From JBFWNG01 sp050251195 (lineage in GTDB: Bacteria > Bdellovibrionota_B > Oligoflexia > Oligoflexales > Oligoflexaceae), in the NCBI GenBank assembly GCA_050251195.1, contig JBFWNG010000005.1:124001-188000 (forward strand): 64,000 nt of DNA, read 5' to 3'. The notes beneath the pieces were generated by a model. That model was not told where the DNA came from, searched no databases, and saw only the letters and a list, made by a program, of their open reading frames with translations. Positions 35,878 to 44,654 of the stretch are shown here, in pieces; position 1 is the stretch's first letter, and each line of letters starts with the position of its first letter. Made by a program: the position numbers and the translations under genes.

Positions 35878-36692
35878 CCGACGTTGTCGACGAGGGAAAG
35901 ATGCAAGAACTTATTGAGGCCATTCGTTTGCAGTACGGCTACGACTTTACCGGGTATGCTCCCGCATCGCTTACTCGGCGGGTAAACAGCGCCCTCAATA
36001 AGATGAGAACAACTCAGTTTTCCGACGTTCTTCAGGAGATCCAGTCCAACCCGTCGTTCTTTCGGGAATTTCTATGCGACCTAACCGTTAATGTGACAGA
36101 GATGTTCCGTGATCCGTCTGTTTACCTGATGATTCGCCAGAAGATTGTTCCTATGTTGCGCACATATCCGTCGATCAAGATCTGGCATGCTGGATGCGCG
36201 ACAGGCGAGGAAGTATATTCGATGGCAATCCTGCTCCACGAGGAAGGGCTTTACAGGAAGACATTGCTCTATGCCACCGACATTAGTCCCAGAGCGATTG
36301 AAGCAGCGAAGGAGGGTATTTACCCGGCAAGTCAGATGAAGATGTATACTGCCAACTACCAGAAGGCGGGTGGTATCGAGTCGTTCTCCAACTACTACAC
36401 GGCCAAGTATGGATCTGTGCGATTCTCCTCTTTCCTTAAAGAGAGAATCGTCTTCAGCCAACATAACCTCGTCACAGACGACGTTTTCAGTGAAGTGCAT
36501 CTCGTCATGTGCCGCAATGTGCTCATATACTTTGGAAAACCATTGCAGAATCGCGTCATCGACCTGCTTGGCAGATCTTTGGTTCGTCGTGGATATCTAT
36601 GTTTGGGTGCAAAGGAATCTCTTGATTTTTATCCTGATCGCCGACTCTTTGAAATAGAAGGAAGACATGAGCGCATTTTCCGGAAAATATGA
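35874..36692 (+). CDS. cheR: CheR-type protein-glutamate methyltransferase
   Basis: Transfers methyl from SAM to receptor glutamates. The N-terminal helical region, SAM-binding WHAGCATGEEVYSMAI and YATDIS, and LVMCRNVLIYF are typical of CheR. It has no TPR or PAS extension. ATG 35874 was chosen because ATGA overlaps the upstream stop; a TTG at 35862 is also in frame. It overlaps the CheB gene by 26 bases. The target receptor is not in this run; a kinase coiled coil or the soluble receptor at 6.6-8.8 kb are candidates. Confidence 0.92.
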   Translation: MTDVVDEGKMQELIEAIRLQYGYDFTGYAPASLTRRVNSALNKMRTTQFSDVLQEIQSNPSFFREFLCDLTVNVTEMFRDPSVYLMIRQKIVPMLRTYPSIKIWHAGCATGEEVYSMAILLHEEGLYRKTLLYATDISPRAIEAAKEGIYPASQMKMYTANYQKAGGIESFSNYYTAKYGSVRFSSFLKERIVFSQHNLVTDDVFSEVHLVMCRNVLIYFGKPLQNRVIDLLGRSLVRRGYLCLGAKESLDFYPDRRLFEIEGRHERIFRKI

Positions 36693-37260
36693 CCTCGTTG
36701 TCGTGGGCGCTTCCGCTGGCGGAGTGGATGCGCTGGCGCAAATACTCTCGGCGTTGCCACGCGATTTTGGCGGTACGATCCTAGTCGTTCAACATATCGC
36801 TCCGCAAACTAATCTTGATTGGATGGTAGGTAGCCTCCAGGATCGTTGCTTGTTATCTATATTTGAGGCCGAGGCGAATATGAGTATTTTTCCTCCTAAA
36901 ATTATTTTCGCTCCGCCGAATTACCACCTACTCGTCGAGAAAAGCAAAATCGTTTCCTTAGATACAGGAGAAAAGCGAAATTTCTCCCGTCCCTCGATTG
37001 ACATGTTGTTTGAGTCCGCTGCTGACGCGTTTACTTCAAAATTAATTGGAGTCATTCTGACCGGCGCGAACGACGACGGCGCCGAGGGCTTACAAAAAAT
37101 AAGGTCTCTTGGAGGTTATGCTGTAGTCCAGGACCCCGCTACCGCTATCGCGTCGGAAATGCCTGAGGCCGCCATCCGCGTGGCGGGAGCAGACGATATT
37201 TTGCCTTTGGAACAAATAGGTCCCAAGCTGACGATGTTATGTGGCCAAAAGTGGAGTTAA
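36667..37260 (+). CDS. CheB-type methylesterase domain without receiver
   Basis: A 197-residue CheB catalytic domain: Ser in VGASAGGVDAL, His in VVQHIAPQ, Asp in GVILTGANDDGAEGL. The usual N-terminal receiver is missing, so it is not regulated like E. coli CheB; a neighbouring receiver protein may do that. It probably removes methyl or amide groups from receptor glutamates. The start overlaps the CheR gene by 26 bases. Confidence 0.9.
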   Translation: MSAFSGKYDLVVVGASAGGVDALAQILSALPRDFGGTILVVQHIAPQTNLDWMVGSLQDRCLLSIFEAEANMSIFPPKIIFAPPNYHLLVEKSKIVSLDTGEKRNFSRPSIDMLFESAADAFTSKLIGVILTGANDDGAEGLQKIRSLGGYAVVQDPATAIASEMPEAAIRVAGADDILPLEQIGPKLTMLCGQKWS

Positions 37261-37263
37261 TAG

Positions 37264-38382
37264 ATGGATATGTCCTACAGTGAGCCGGCGTCTGTTCTTC
37301 TCGTCGACGACAACCCTGCCAATCTATTGAGCCTCGAGGGTCTCCTAGAGGCGGGAAACCTCAATCTGGTTCGAGCGCTTTCAGGCGAAGAGGCCTTGGA
37401 AAAGGCACTAGAACTCAAACCCGCATTGATTTTATTGGACGTCCAAATGCCGGGAATGGACGGATTTGAGGTTGCGCAGCTTCTAAGAAAAAAAGAAAGA
37501 ACTCGTGAGATTCCGATTATCTTCGTAACCGCTACTCACCGAGAGGAAAAGTTTACTTTTCAGGGTTTCGAGAGTGGAGCCGTAGACTATCTGTTTAAAC
37601 CCCTCAATGCGCTGATTGTCCGTAGCAAGGTTAATGTCTTTGTAGAACTATATCGCAGCCGCATGCGACTCGAATCGGCACTCCTCGAACTTTCTGCGAT
37701 CAACCGAGAGCTCAAGGCTTTCGCATATTCCGTCTCGCATGATTTGAAGACTCCCGTGAGAGGAATAAGTTGGGTTTGTAATTCTCTTTTAGAAGATCAG
37801 AGTCTGAGTCCTCAGGTGGTCGACTTGATCAAACATATCAGAACCGCGTCCAACAGCATGAACGCAATGGTCGACGGATTTCTTTCGCTCGCCAAAGTAA
37901 CGCAGTATTCCATGCGGCCTTCAAAAATTGACTTGTCCGCTCTTTGTCGTCAGATTTGGGACGAGATACAGAAAGAAACGCCCGCTCGGAGCGTTCTGAT
38001 AGAAATTCAGGATGGCATGCAAATCACAGGCGACCAAGTGCTCGTTGAGTCGGCGATGCGCAATTTGTTAAGAAATGCTTGGAAGTATACCGCGAAGGCA
38101 GCTCAGCCGAACGTGAAGGTTGGGTTAAAACGCTCGGATGAAGAAGAGGTCTTCTATGTAAGCGACAACGGCGTGGGTTTCGACATGAACCAAGCAAAGC
38201 AGTTGTTCACCCCGTTCCATCGGTTGCATAGCGCTAAAGAGTTTGAAGGGACAGGTATTGGCCTTGCTACAGTGCAGAGAATCGTCCACAGACACGGTGG
38301 CAACCTATGGGCGGACGGAGAAAACGGCAAAGGCGCCTGCTTTTACTTCACGTTGAAAGGTAGGAATGGGGAGCCATCATGA
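37264..38382 (+). CDS. REC-HisKA-HATPase signalling kinase
   Basis: The receiver occupies residues 1-125 with phospho-Asp59 (LILLDVQMPGMDG) and Lys in FKPL. A linker helix and HisKA (FAYSVSHDLKTPVRG, His159) follow, then HATPase (MRNLLRNAWKYTA; DNGVGFD; EGTGIGLATVQRI). There is no sensor or membrane domain, so it likely works downstream of the receivers of the hybrid kinase. GGAG lies upstream of the ATG. Its stop overlaps the next start by ATGA. Confidence 0.92.
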   Translation: MDMSYSEPASVLLVDDNPANLLSLEGLLEAGNLNLVRALSGEEALEKALELKPALILLDVQMPGMDGFEVAQLLRKKERTREIPIIFVTATHREEKFTFQGFESGAVDYLFKPLNALIVRSKVNVFVELYRSRMRLESALLELSAINRELKAFAYSVSHDLKTPVRGISWVCNSLLEDQSLSPQVVDLIKHIRTASNSMNAMVDGFLSLAKVTQYSMRPSKIDLSALCRQIWDEIQKETPARSVLIEIQDGMQITGDQVLVESAMRNLLRNAWKYTAKAAQPNVKVGLKRSDEEEVFYVSDNGVGFDMNQAKQLFTPFHRLHSAKEFEGTGIGLATVQRIVHRHGGNLWADGENGKGACFYFTLKGRNGEPS

Positions 38383-40478
38383 GCCAGAAGTTTGCCACAA
38401 AAACAGCTCGAGTATTGGTAGCTGAGGAGTCGGGAGCCCTGCGACAGCTTCTTAGCGATACCCTGCGCGCGTCAGGATTCAAAAACATAACCGTCTTCGC
38501 AAGTGGGATGGATCTCTTCAATGCTTTGGAGCGAGAACACTGCGACTGGATTGTCATGCCCACATTCTTGAGACAAGAAGTCAATGCCTATCATCTCTTA
38601 AAAACAGTATCTGAAGTGCGTAAACTCCATCATGTGCGAATAAGCTTGTTTCTCGATGCCGAGGATGAAAAAAACCTTCGAGATGCCTTCCAGCTCGGCC
38701 TGCTGTCGTGGCATCCAAAAGTATATGTCCATGATCAAGTGGCGCAAGAATTTTCGTCGCTGCAGGAATGTTTCAAACGAAACCAATGGTCCCAAGCTTT
38801 GGTGGCCGAAGAATACCTCCGCAAGTATCTCTTCAAGCAAAAGTCGTTCAATGATCTCATTGACGTTCATCAAGCCCTCCTCAGACTATATCCCGGTTCG
38901 ACAGATCTATTGTTAAAATACGGTGAAACCCAGATTCGCGCCGGTCGGGTTGCCGATGGGATTGCCACCCTTAAACAGGCTTGCTTAGTGGACGAAAGGG
39001 CGAAGACATATTTGGACGCGATTCAGAAAACTCCCGAGTTAGCGGGGAAGGTCGCTTCGATTGGAGCAAGTGGTCAAAACGTGCTGGGTATTAATTCATG
39101 TGTCGTGATCGATTCGGATTCCGTTGTCCTGGGTAATCTGAAAAACATGATGGAGGAGGCGGGCGTGCCGGCCATCCATGCATTTGAATGTGGACAAGCG
39201 GCATGGGAATGGTTGTCCACCAACAAAGAGCCCGATCTAATAATCCAAGAGTGGAGAATTCCACGGATTGCCGGGCCAATCCTGCTGCAGCGTATCCGGC
39301 ATCGCGGATTCTTTAACGTTCCCATCTGTGTGGTAAGTTCCGTTATCAAACCCGAAGAATCCCACCTTGTCCGTGAATTCGGCGTCGCTAACGTGATCGC
39401 GAAGCCCTTTACGGGTCATAGCTTTTTCAAATCCATCATTTGGACATTGCAGCAATCGCTAAATCCAACCGAACAAAATTTTCTGGATCGCAAAATCAGA
39501 AACCTTCTCGGCAAGTTTGAATTCAGAGAGGCTGAACAACTGAGACGAAAATATAACGCTGATCCTCGAATCAAAACCGTAAACAAGAAGACTCTCGATG
39601 CCGAATTCGCTTTTGCTCGCGGGGAATTTTATCAGGCGAGAGACTTCGCCATCGAAGCCCTCCGGCTATCGGGTGATTCTCTTTCATTGCTCAATCTCAT
39701 TGGCAAGTGTCTGTTGAAGATAGAAGATTATTCAGCCGCTATGCAGGTTTTCGAGAAAGCTCATTCATTGTCGCCTCTAAACCTAGAGCACCTATGCAAC
39801 CTAGCTATGTCACAATATTACTCAGGCAACAAAGAAGATTGTGCGAAGTCTCTGAATCGCGCGCAATCCATCGACAAAGAAAGCGAACACGTAAAGCAGA
39901 CGCAATGTCAAATTTCCATTTTAGACGGCGATTCAAACGGGGCGAAGGCCATAATGGAGCATTTTCCTTCGATTGACGGGATCATTAGCTACATGAATAA
40001 TCGAGCGGTCGCTCTGGCAAAAACAGGACGTTTCGCAGACGGGATCAAACTCTACGAGCAGACCATAGAATCAATTCCTGAGAAGCAGCAAGACGTTCTC
40101 GACAAGGTCCAGTATAATTTAGGCTTGGCCTATGCCCGATACGGTGAACTGCAACAGGCCAGTAGTTCTCTTGGCGAGATGGGCGGCAGGAAAACCTCCG
40201 CAATGCATGCCAAGTCACTGTCGTTGATACGAAGGATCGAACAGGTTGAAAAGGATGGAAGCGCGTTATCTTTCTATGAAGCTACGAGCGAAAACATCGA
40301 CGCGAAGCATGAAAAATCAGGTGCCAAAGCCGAAGATGCTTCGGACAAGACCTGGGATTTTGAGATACTTACCGGAGACTTATGCCTCTACGGTATATTT
40401 CAAGCAGACAAGAAGTCAGACAGTATAACGATATTTCTCAAGAACGCACCGGCGTTCAAAGATAGATCGGATGGATAA
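38379..40478 (+). CDS. Pseudo-receiver/TPR protein
   Basis: A 699-residue soluble protein. Two receiver-like folds (residues ~10-125 and ~240-370) flank TPR-like helical repeats, and further TPR-like repeats run through ~370-640. In the first receiver the usual Asp position is Pro61 (DWIVMPTFL); in the second it is Glu291 (DLIIQEWRIP), a known phosphomimetic change. The second still has the Lys (VIAKPF). So neither is likely to be phosphorylated. It probably acts as a scaffold or an always-on switch for the kinases around it. ATGA overlap with the preceding kinase shows coupling. Confidence 0.8.
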   Translation: MSQKFATKTARVLVAEESGALRQLLSDTLRASGFKNITVFASGMDLFNALEREHCDWIVMPTFLRQEVNAYHLLKTVSEVRKLHHVRISLFLDAEDEKNLRDAFQLGLLSWHPKVYVHDQVAQEFSSLQECFKRNQWSQALVAEEYLRKYLFKQKSFNDLIDVHQALLRLYPGSTDLLLKYGETQIRAGRVADGIATLKQACLVDERAKTYLDAIQKTPELAGKVASIGASGQNVLGINSCVVIDSDSVVLGNLKNMMEEAGVPAIHAFECGQAAWEWLSTNKEPDLIIQEWRIPRIAGPILLQRIRHRGFFNVPICVVSSVIKPEESHLVREFGVANVIAKPFTGHSFFKSIIWTLQQSLNPTEQNFLDRKIRNLLGKFEFREAEQLRRKYNADPRIKTVNKKTLDAEFAFARGEFYQARDFAIEALRLSGDSLSLLNLIGKCLLKIEDYSAAMQVFEKAHSLSPLNLEHLCNLAMSQYYSGNKEDCAKSLNRAQSIDKESEHVKQTQCQISILDGDSNGAKAIMEHFPSIDGIISYMNNRAVALAKTGRFADGIKLYEQTIESIPEKQQDVLDKVQYNLGLAYARYGELQQASSSLGEMGGRKTSAMHAKSLSLIRRIEQVEKDGSALSFYEATSENIDAKHEKSGAKAEDASDKTWDFEILTGDLCLYGIFQADKKSDSITIFLKNAPAFKDRSDG

Positions 40479-40500
40479 TTAGATTGGGCTGGGGGATAAC

Positions 40501-41268
40501 TTGAATAACAATAAAAAAATATTGGTGGTGGACGATGAAAATCTTTTGCGAGAGATCATTTCCTTCGATTTGACGAGAAAAGGGTATCAGGTCTTGGAAG
40601 CAGGTTCCGGCGATGAGGGGCTTGCCGTTGTCCAAAATCAGCAGGTGGACCTCGTCATTTCCGATGTACGAATGCCGTCCGGCACGGGCATCCAACTGCT
40701 CGACAATCTGCGCGCCATCAACCCTGAGAGACCGCCTTTTCTATTCATGACAGCGTTTTCTGATTTGTCGTCGGAAGAAGCCTTCGATTTAGGCGCGGAA
40801 ATGTTTTTACGCAAACCCGTTGAAAAGGACGAGCTATTGAAGACAGTAGAACAGGCTCTGGTTCCCAAACCCGACAGGTGGGCGTCTCATCCGTCGTATA
40901 TCGACGGCTCTCGCACCATGATATGGGAATCACTCGATGCGTCGCTGGACCGGGCGGTTCAAACGCATATAACCATCGAAGCAGGACAAGGCGGAATCTT
41001 TGTTAACATATCTGAAGGTCTCCCTTCGCCTTTGGAGTTGATAAATTTCAAGATAGGACTGAAGGGCCACCCCCTGTGTGGAGTTGCCGGGACAGCGCAT
41101 GTTAGATGGATTCGGCATACACCCCAGGACGGTTACCTAACCGGCCTTGGATTGGAGTTCCTGGGCCTCGACGAGAGCAGCAGGGAGATAGTCAGGGGTT
41201 TTTTGGGGCGGCATAAACCGAAGGCGTTCATTCCACTTGGGCGCGCGACCAACAATCATTCGAGCTGA
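40501..41268 (+). CDS. REC-PilZ-like response regulator
   Basis: A receiver (residues ~5-120, Asp11-Asp12, phospho-Asp55 in LVISDVRMPSG, Lys in LRKPV) is followed by a ~110-residue region resembling PilZ. The latter has GGIFVNISEG, HVRWIRHTPQ and GLGLEFLGLDESSREIVRGFL, the last a common PilZ ending. The usual RxxxR of c-di-GMP binders is not clearly present, so ligand binding is uncertain. The start is TTG with GGGGG upstream. It ends the signalling run. Confidence 0.78.
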   Translation: MNNNKKILVVDDENLLREIISFDLTRKGYQVLEAGSGDEGLAVVQNQQVDLVISDVRMPSGTGIQLLDNLRAINPERPPFLFMTAFSDLSSEEAFDLGAEMFLRKPVEKDELLKTVEQALVPKPDRWASHPSYIDGSRTMIWESLDASLDRAVQTHITIEAGQGGIFVNISEGLPSPLELINFKIGLKGHPLCGVAGTAHVRWIRHTPQDGYLTGLGLEFLGLDESSREIVRGFLGRHKPKAFIPLGRATNNHSS

Positions 41269-42071
41269 ACAATATCACCGTATATGTTGCCTAGGGTAGG
41301 GAGCTTCGGTTGCGTTCCCGGTTGATCGTAGACATACCATGAAACGCGGAATAGACGACCTAGGTCGCTACTTGCCAAAGATCGCTCTTCGATTTTTCCC
41401 TTCGATCTAATTTCTTGCCTAAGTTGACGCTCCTTGATGCAGAAATCCTTGTACGAATCGTACGTTATTTTGTGTTCTCCATAATCTAGCATCATTCCGT
41501 CAAAATTGGGATTGCCCCCGGCAATTGACGCAACTTCTTCCGACTTCGCCGCAAAAAACGCACCCGTTTTTGCAATAAGATGACGCAAGCGCGTACGGTG
41601 CAATGCGCCACCGGGTATCATGCTTTTTCGGACGCGAACGAACACGCCCGTCGCGCCGATTCCAATAAGTTCAAGCTTTTCCAGTTCTCTAAGATACTTC
41701 TCCGTACTAAATGGGTTAAGATCGTATAATTTTGCTATTTCGTCAGGGGTGTAATTATCCATGAGCAAACCAAAATAGGCGAAATATTCGGGACTGCTGG
41801 ACAGGAAGTCTTCTTGTTTTTCGGTGAAGGGTTCGACATATCGTTTGGTCGACAGCTTGACTATCTCCAAAAGGTCTTCAAGATCCGTATTTAGCCATTT
41901 CAAGATCTTCAGCAGTCTTTCCAAAGTTATTTCTTCTTGGTTTAGCAAGCGCTTAATTGTCGGTACCGATAGTCCAAGTTCCTTTGCTAAATCGTCGTAG
42001 GTCCTTTTCTGGCCACGCATCAAATTCTTGATTCCTTCTTTTATTCGTGCGCTCTGACCTAAGGGCGTCAT
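41256..42071 (-). CDS. HTH transcriptional regulator (XRE-like) with unknown C-terminal domain
   Basis: The N-terminal helix-turn-helix reads YDDLAKELGLSVPTIKRLLNQEEITLERLLKILKWLNTD, of Cro/XRE type. The ~200-residue remainder has a predicted helical middle (PEYFAYFGLLMDNYTPDEIAKLYDLNP) and resembles the TIGR02147/DUF4423 layout, but I would not call it that. ATG 42071 was chosen because GAGGATC lies just upstream. It is divergent from a serine protease gene and could control it. Confidence 0.82.
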   Translation of the reverse strand: MTPLGQSARIKEGIKNLMRGQKRTYDDLAKELGLSVPTIKRLLNQEEITLERLLKILKWLNTDLEDLLEIVKLSTKRYVEPFTEKQEDFLSSSPEYFAYFGLLMDNYTPDEIAKLYDLNPFSTEKYLRELEKLELIGIGATGVFVRVRKSMIPGGALHRTRLRHLIAKTGAFFAAKSEEVASIAGGNPNFDGMMLDYGEHKITYDSYKDFCIKERQLRQEIRSKGKIEERSLASSDLGRLFRVSWYVYDQPGTQPKLPTLGNIYGDIVQLE

Positions 42072-42183
42072 ATGATCCTCAATCTTAAACAAAGTATCGT
42101 CACGTGATCCGCAAAACTCTTGCGTTCTCTGGCCCGTTGAATCGTCCTATTCTGGGCCAAGGCACAAACTTGGAGATGATCTT

Positions 42184-43305
42184 ATGAAAATTCCTAAATT
42201 CCTACTAGTTGGTTTTGTTCTTTTCCAGCAAGAAACCGGGCTCGCTAGGGAGGGTATGTTCGCCCCCCATCAAGTTGCCACGCCCTTTGCAAAGGCAGCT
42301 GTCTTGGAGAGCGTTGTCCGGGCGCGGCCCCTGATTCGTTTCGAAGTGCATGTTTTCGAAACCGCAGGCGAAGCTCAAGCCTATCGCGACTTTCCCGAGA
42401 ATGGGAAGAAGAAATTTTTGGCGAAGGGCGGCTCCGTATGGCCAGTCATTATCACTCGGGCCGAAATGGAGAAGGAGTGCAGGTCTCCCGCCGCTCTTCA
42501 GCCGGGAACGATAGAGGTTTGCACCACCTATTCCTTACAGTGCACATCTTACCCATGCCACACAAATACGCCTGATTTTATTGCTGATACAGCGACCGGA
42601 TTTTTCGTGTCTGGCGAGGGCCACATCCTCACAAACTATCATGTTGCCCGAGAATGCATTGAACGACTTGGACGAGAAAATGGTTCGACAAAGGAAGAAG
42701 ATTGTCCTGATATTGAGATAAGCGTCCCTACATTGATCGGAGACTCTGAAAATCCATTGTACAAACCGGTCAAGACAGTGAAGATTCTCAAAAATGTTTC
42801 CAGCAAACAATGGAAGGAGGGAGCCGATTTCGCCCTGCTTAAAATCGATTACAAACCTGCTTCATACTTGCATTTATCCGCGAAGGAGGTGCATAACGGC
42901 CAGCGACTTTGGGGTTTTGGATTCCCCGCGAGGACTCGTCGGTCTAGCCGAGATCTTAGACAATTCCGATACTCAGACGCCGACAATAGCTTGCGAATTG
43001 CCGAAGGCATCGTTATTGATAGCTCGTTCGCTAATTATTTGCATGCCGATATTGACGGCGTTCACGGAAATAGCGGATCGCCTGTTTTAGACGAGAGTGG
43101 AGCTGTCGTCGGTATATTCCAAAATCTAACTGTCGATCTCGGACAATCACGTTCTGTGCAATATGCGGGCAAGGCAATTATAGGAAAAATTACGAGAGCT
43201 ATGGCTATTCTGAGTAACGACGGAAAAGGGGGGCCGTCGCAAACCCCAATCAACGGGAATGGCTCTAAAACGTGCCGGGTAGCGAAAGCGGCTGCGGGGT
43301 TGTGA
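42184..43305 (+). CDS. Secreted trypsin-like serine protease
   Basis: A signal-like N-terminus (MKIPKFLLVGFVLFQQETGLA). Catalytic residues of the trypsin fold are visible: His in ILTNYHVA, Asp in GADFALLKI, Ser in GVHGNSGSPVL. Several Cys precede the protease domain (CRSPA, CTTYSLQCTSYPC). It is likely periplasmic or exported. The stop TGA at 43303-43305 is shared with the first bases of a dispersed repeat, so the original C-terminus may have been different. It is divergent from a regulator. Confidence 0.85.
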   Translation: MKIPKFLLVGFVLFQQETGLAREGMFAPHQVATPFAKAAVLESVVRARPLIRFEVHVFETAGEAQAYRDFPENGKKKFLAKGGSVWPVIITRAEMEKECRSPAALQPGTIEVCTTYSLQCTSYPCHTNTPDFIADTATGFFVSGEGHILTNYHVARECIERLGRENGSTKEEDCPDIEISVPTLIGDSENPLYKPVKTVKILKNVSSKQWKEGADFALLKIDYKPASYLHLSAKEVHNGQRLWGFGFPARTRRSSRDLRQFRYSDADNSLRIAEGIVIDSSFANYLHADIDGVHGNSGSPVLDESGAVVGIFQNLTVDLGQSRSVQYAGKAIIGKITRAMAILSNDGKGGPSQTPINGNGSKTCRVAKAAAGL

Positions 43306-43392
43306 GATCCTTCGCTTCGCTCAGGATGACGTTGTTTGCGTTCAGGATGACTTAGTTCGCACCCAGGATGAGGTTTTGCTCTTAGGATGGGG
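43304..43392 (+). repeat. Dispersed repeat copy 3 with three to four ~21-bp units
   Basis: GAGATCCTTCGCTTCGCTCA begins here and is followed by AGGATG words at 21, 21 and 19-base spacing (GCTC, GTTC, ACCC and TCTT precede them). ATCCT/AGGAT form a short hairpin with a GC-TTC-GC core. The gap 43306-43554 holds no other gene. Confidence 0.75.
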
Positions 43393-43554
43393 AGATTGTT
43401 GCGAGCGAGCGGCATAAGCAAGTCGTAAGGCACCAAAAAAACAAAAGAAAAAACAAGGATGATATTAAACGCCAAAAATCCTTAAAGTACTCCCAATTTC
43501 TCACCGACCCATCCCTTAAGCGGGCATAAATCCGCGAGGTTGGGGTGCTTTTAG

Positions 43555-44649
43555 ATGTTCTTCGGTAGAATCTCCTACTGTCTGGTGATGGTCTTGTTCG
43601 CGGTTCATGCAACGGAAGGCATTGCTCTTGATCAAACAAAAGACGACTTGCGCCGAGCCTATGAGCGCGTCTTCGTAAAAACAGATGTTGATAGGTTAAA
43701 AACCAATCCCAAACTCTATGTGTGGAATACCAGTATTCTGCTGCAGTCGCTTGTCGTCATGTATGAAGCGACAGGAGAAGTAAGCTATCTTGATCGCTTT
43801 GCTGAAATCGGAAAGGCGGTACTTGAGAACCGCGCCGATCGAGCGGGAATACGAGATGCTCGCGGCAACTTGCGTAGAGTATGGTTAAACAGCGTTCATC
43901 AGAACAAAGATTTTGGATACCTCGTGGGTACCGGAATGGTGGCGTATCCGCTTGTTCGCTTTGCGAGCATCGTCAAGAGCAAATCAGAGCTCGAAGCACG
44001 ATTCGGAGCTTTATCCAGCGCGATCGTACGGGATGCAACCGAGGCTGTTGAAGCGTTCGAGCACAATTGGGATGAAGTTGAGGGAGTTTATCGCTTCAGC
44101 AATGACGACCCTAATGCCGCGCTGGCGAGCAAGATTTTGCCGATCAACCAATACTTGGCCTTCGCCCGAACGCTCATCTACCTCGATCATATCGTCGATA
44201 CCACGAAGTACGAAACAAGAGCGCGAAGAATGGCTATGCGATTTAAGGCCGATCTTGCCTATGACAGCCAGCATGACGCCTACACTTGGGGATACTGGCC
44301 GGAAGAACACAACCATCCCGAAGATATTTCCCACGCTGCGATCGACGTTGGTTTTGTCGCCGAATCCGTGAAGTTGGATCAGGGAGTCTTTTCAACAACG
44401 GACGTTAAGAGATTCGCCAATACGCTTGAGGACAGAGTCGTCGTGGACGGCAATATTGCTCATGATGTGACAGGAAAAGGCGAAGCGCTCGTTCCTCAGG
44501 CCGTGGGCCTATGGGTGGGGCTTGAGCACCTCAGTCAAAAGTCTTTCGATACCCTTTTAGGATACTATTCAGCCGTTTCCGCGAACGATGTTGTTCCGAG
44601 GCCGCACTATGTGCTCATGGGAATTGCGAATATGCTCGCCGCACTCTGA
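43555..44649 (+). CDS. Secreted protein, probably (alpha/alpha)-toroid enzyme
   Basis: A signal peptide (ending near VHATEG/IAL) and a ~340-residue chain of regularly spaced helices. Motifs YVWNTSILLQSLVVMYEATGE, NQYLAFARTLIYLD and WGYWPEEHNHPEDISHAAIDVGFVAE resemble six-hairpin glycosidase, lyase or epimerase folds. EDISHA-type motifs lie near active sites in such families. I cannot name the activity; a polysaccharide enzyme is plausible. GGGGTG lies upstream of the ATG. It is convergent with the next gene, 5 bases apart. Confidence 0.7.
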   Translation: MFFGRISYCLVMVLFAVHATEGIALDQTKDDLRRAYERVFVKTDVDRLKTNPKLYVWNTSILLQSLVVMYEATGEVSYLDRFAEIGKAVLENRADRAGIRDARGNLRRVWLNSVHQNKDFGYLVGTGMVAYPLVRFASIVKSKSELEARFGALSSAIVRDATEAVEAFEHNWDEVEGVYRFSNDDPNAALASKILPINQYLAFARTLIYLDHIVDTTKYETRARRMAMRFKADLAYDSQHDAYTWGYWPEEHNHPEDISHAAIDVGFVAESVKLDQGVFSTTDVKRFANTLEDRVVVDGNIAHDVTGKGEALVPQAVGLWVGLEHLSQKSFDTLLGYYSAVSANDVVPRPHYVLMGIANMLAAL

Positions 44650-44654
44650 ATGGA

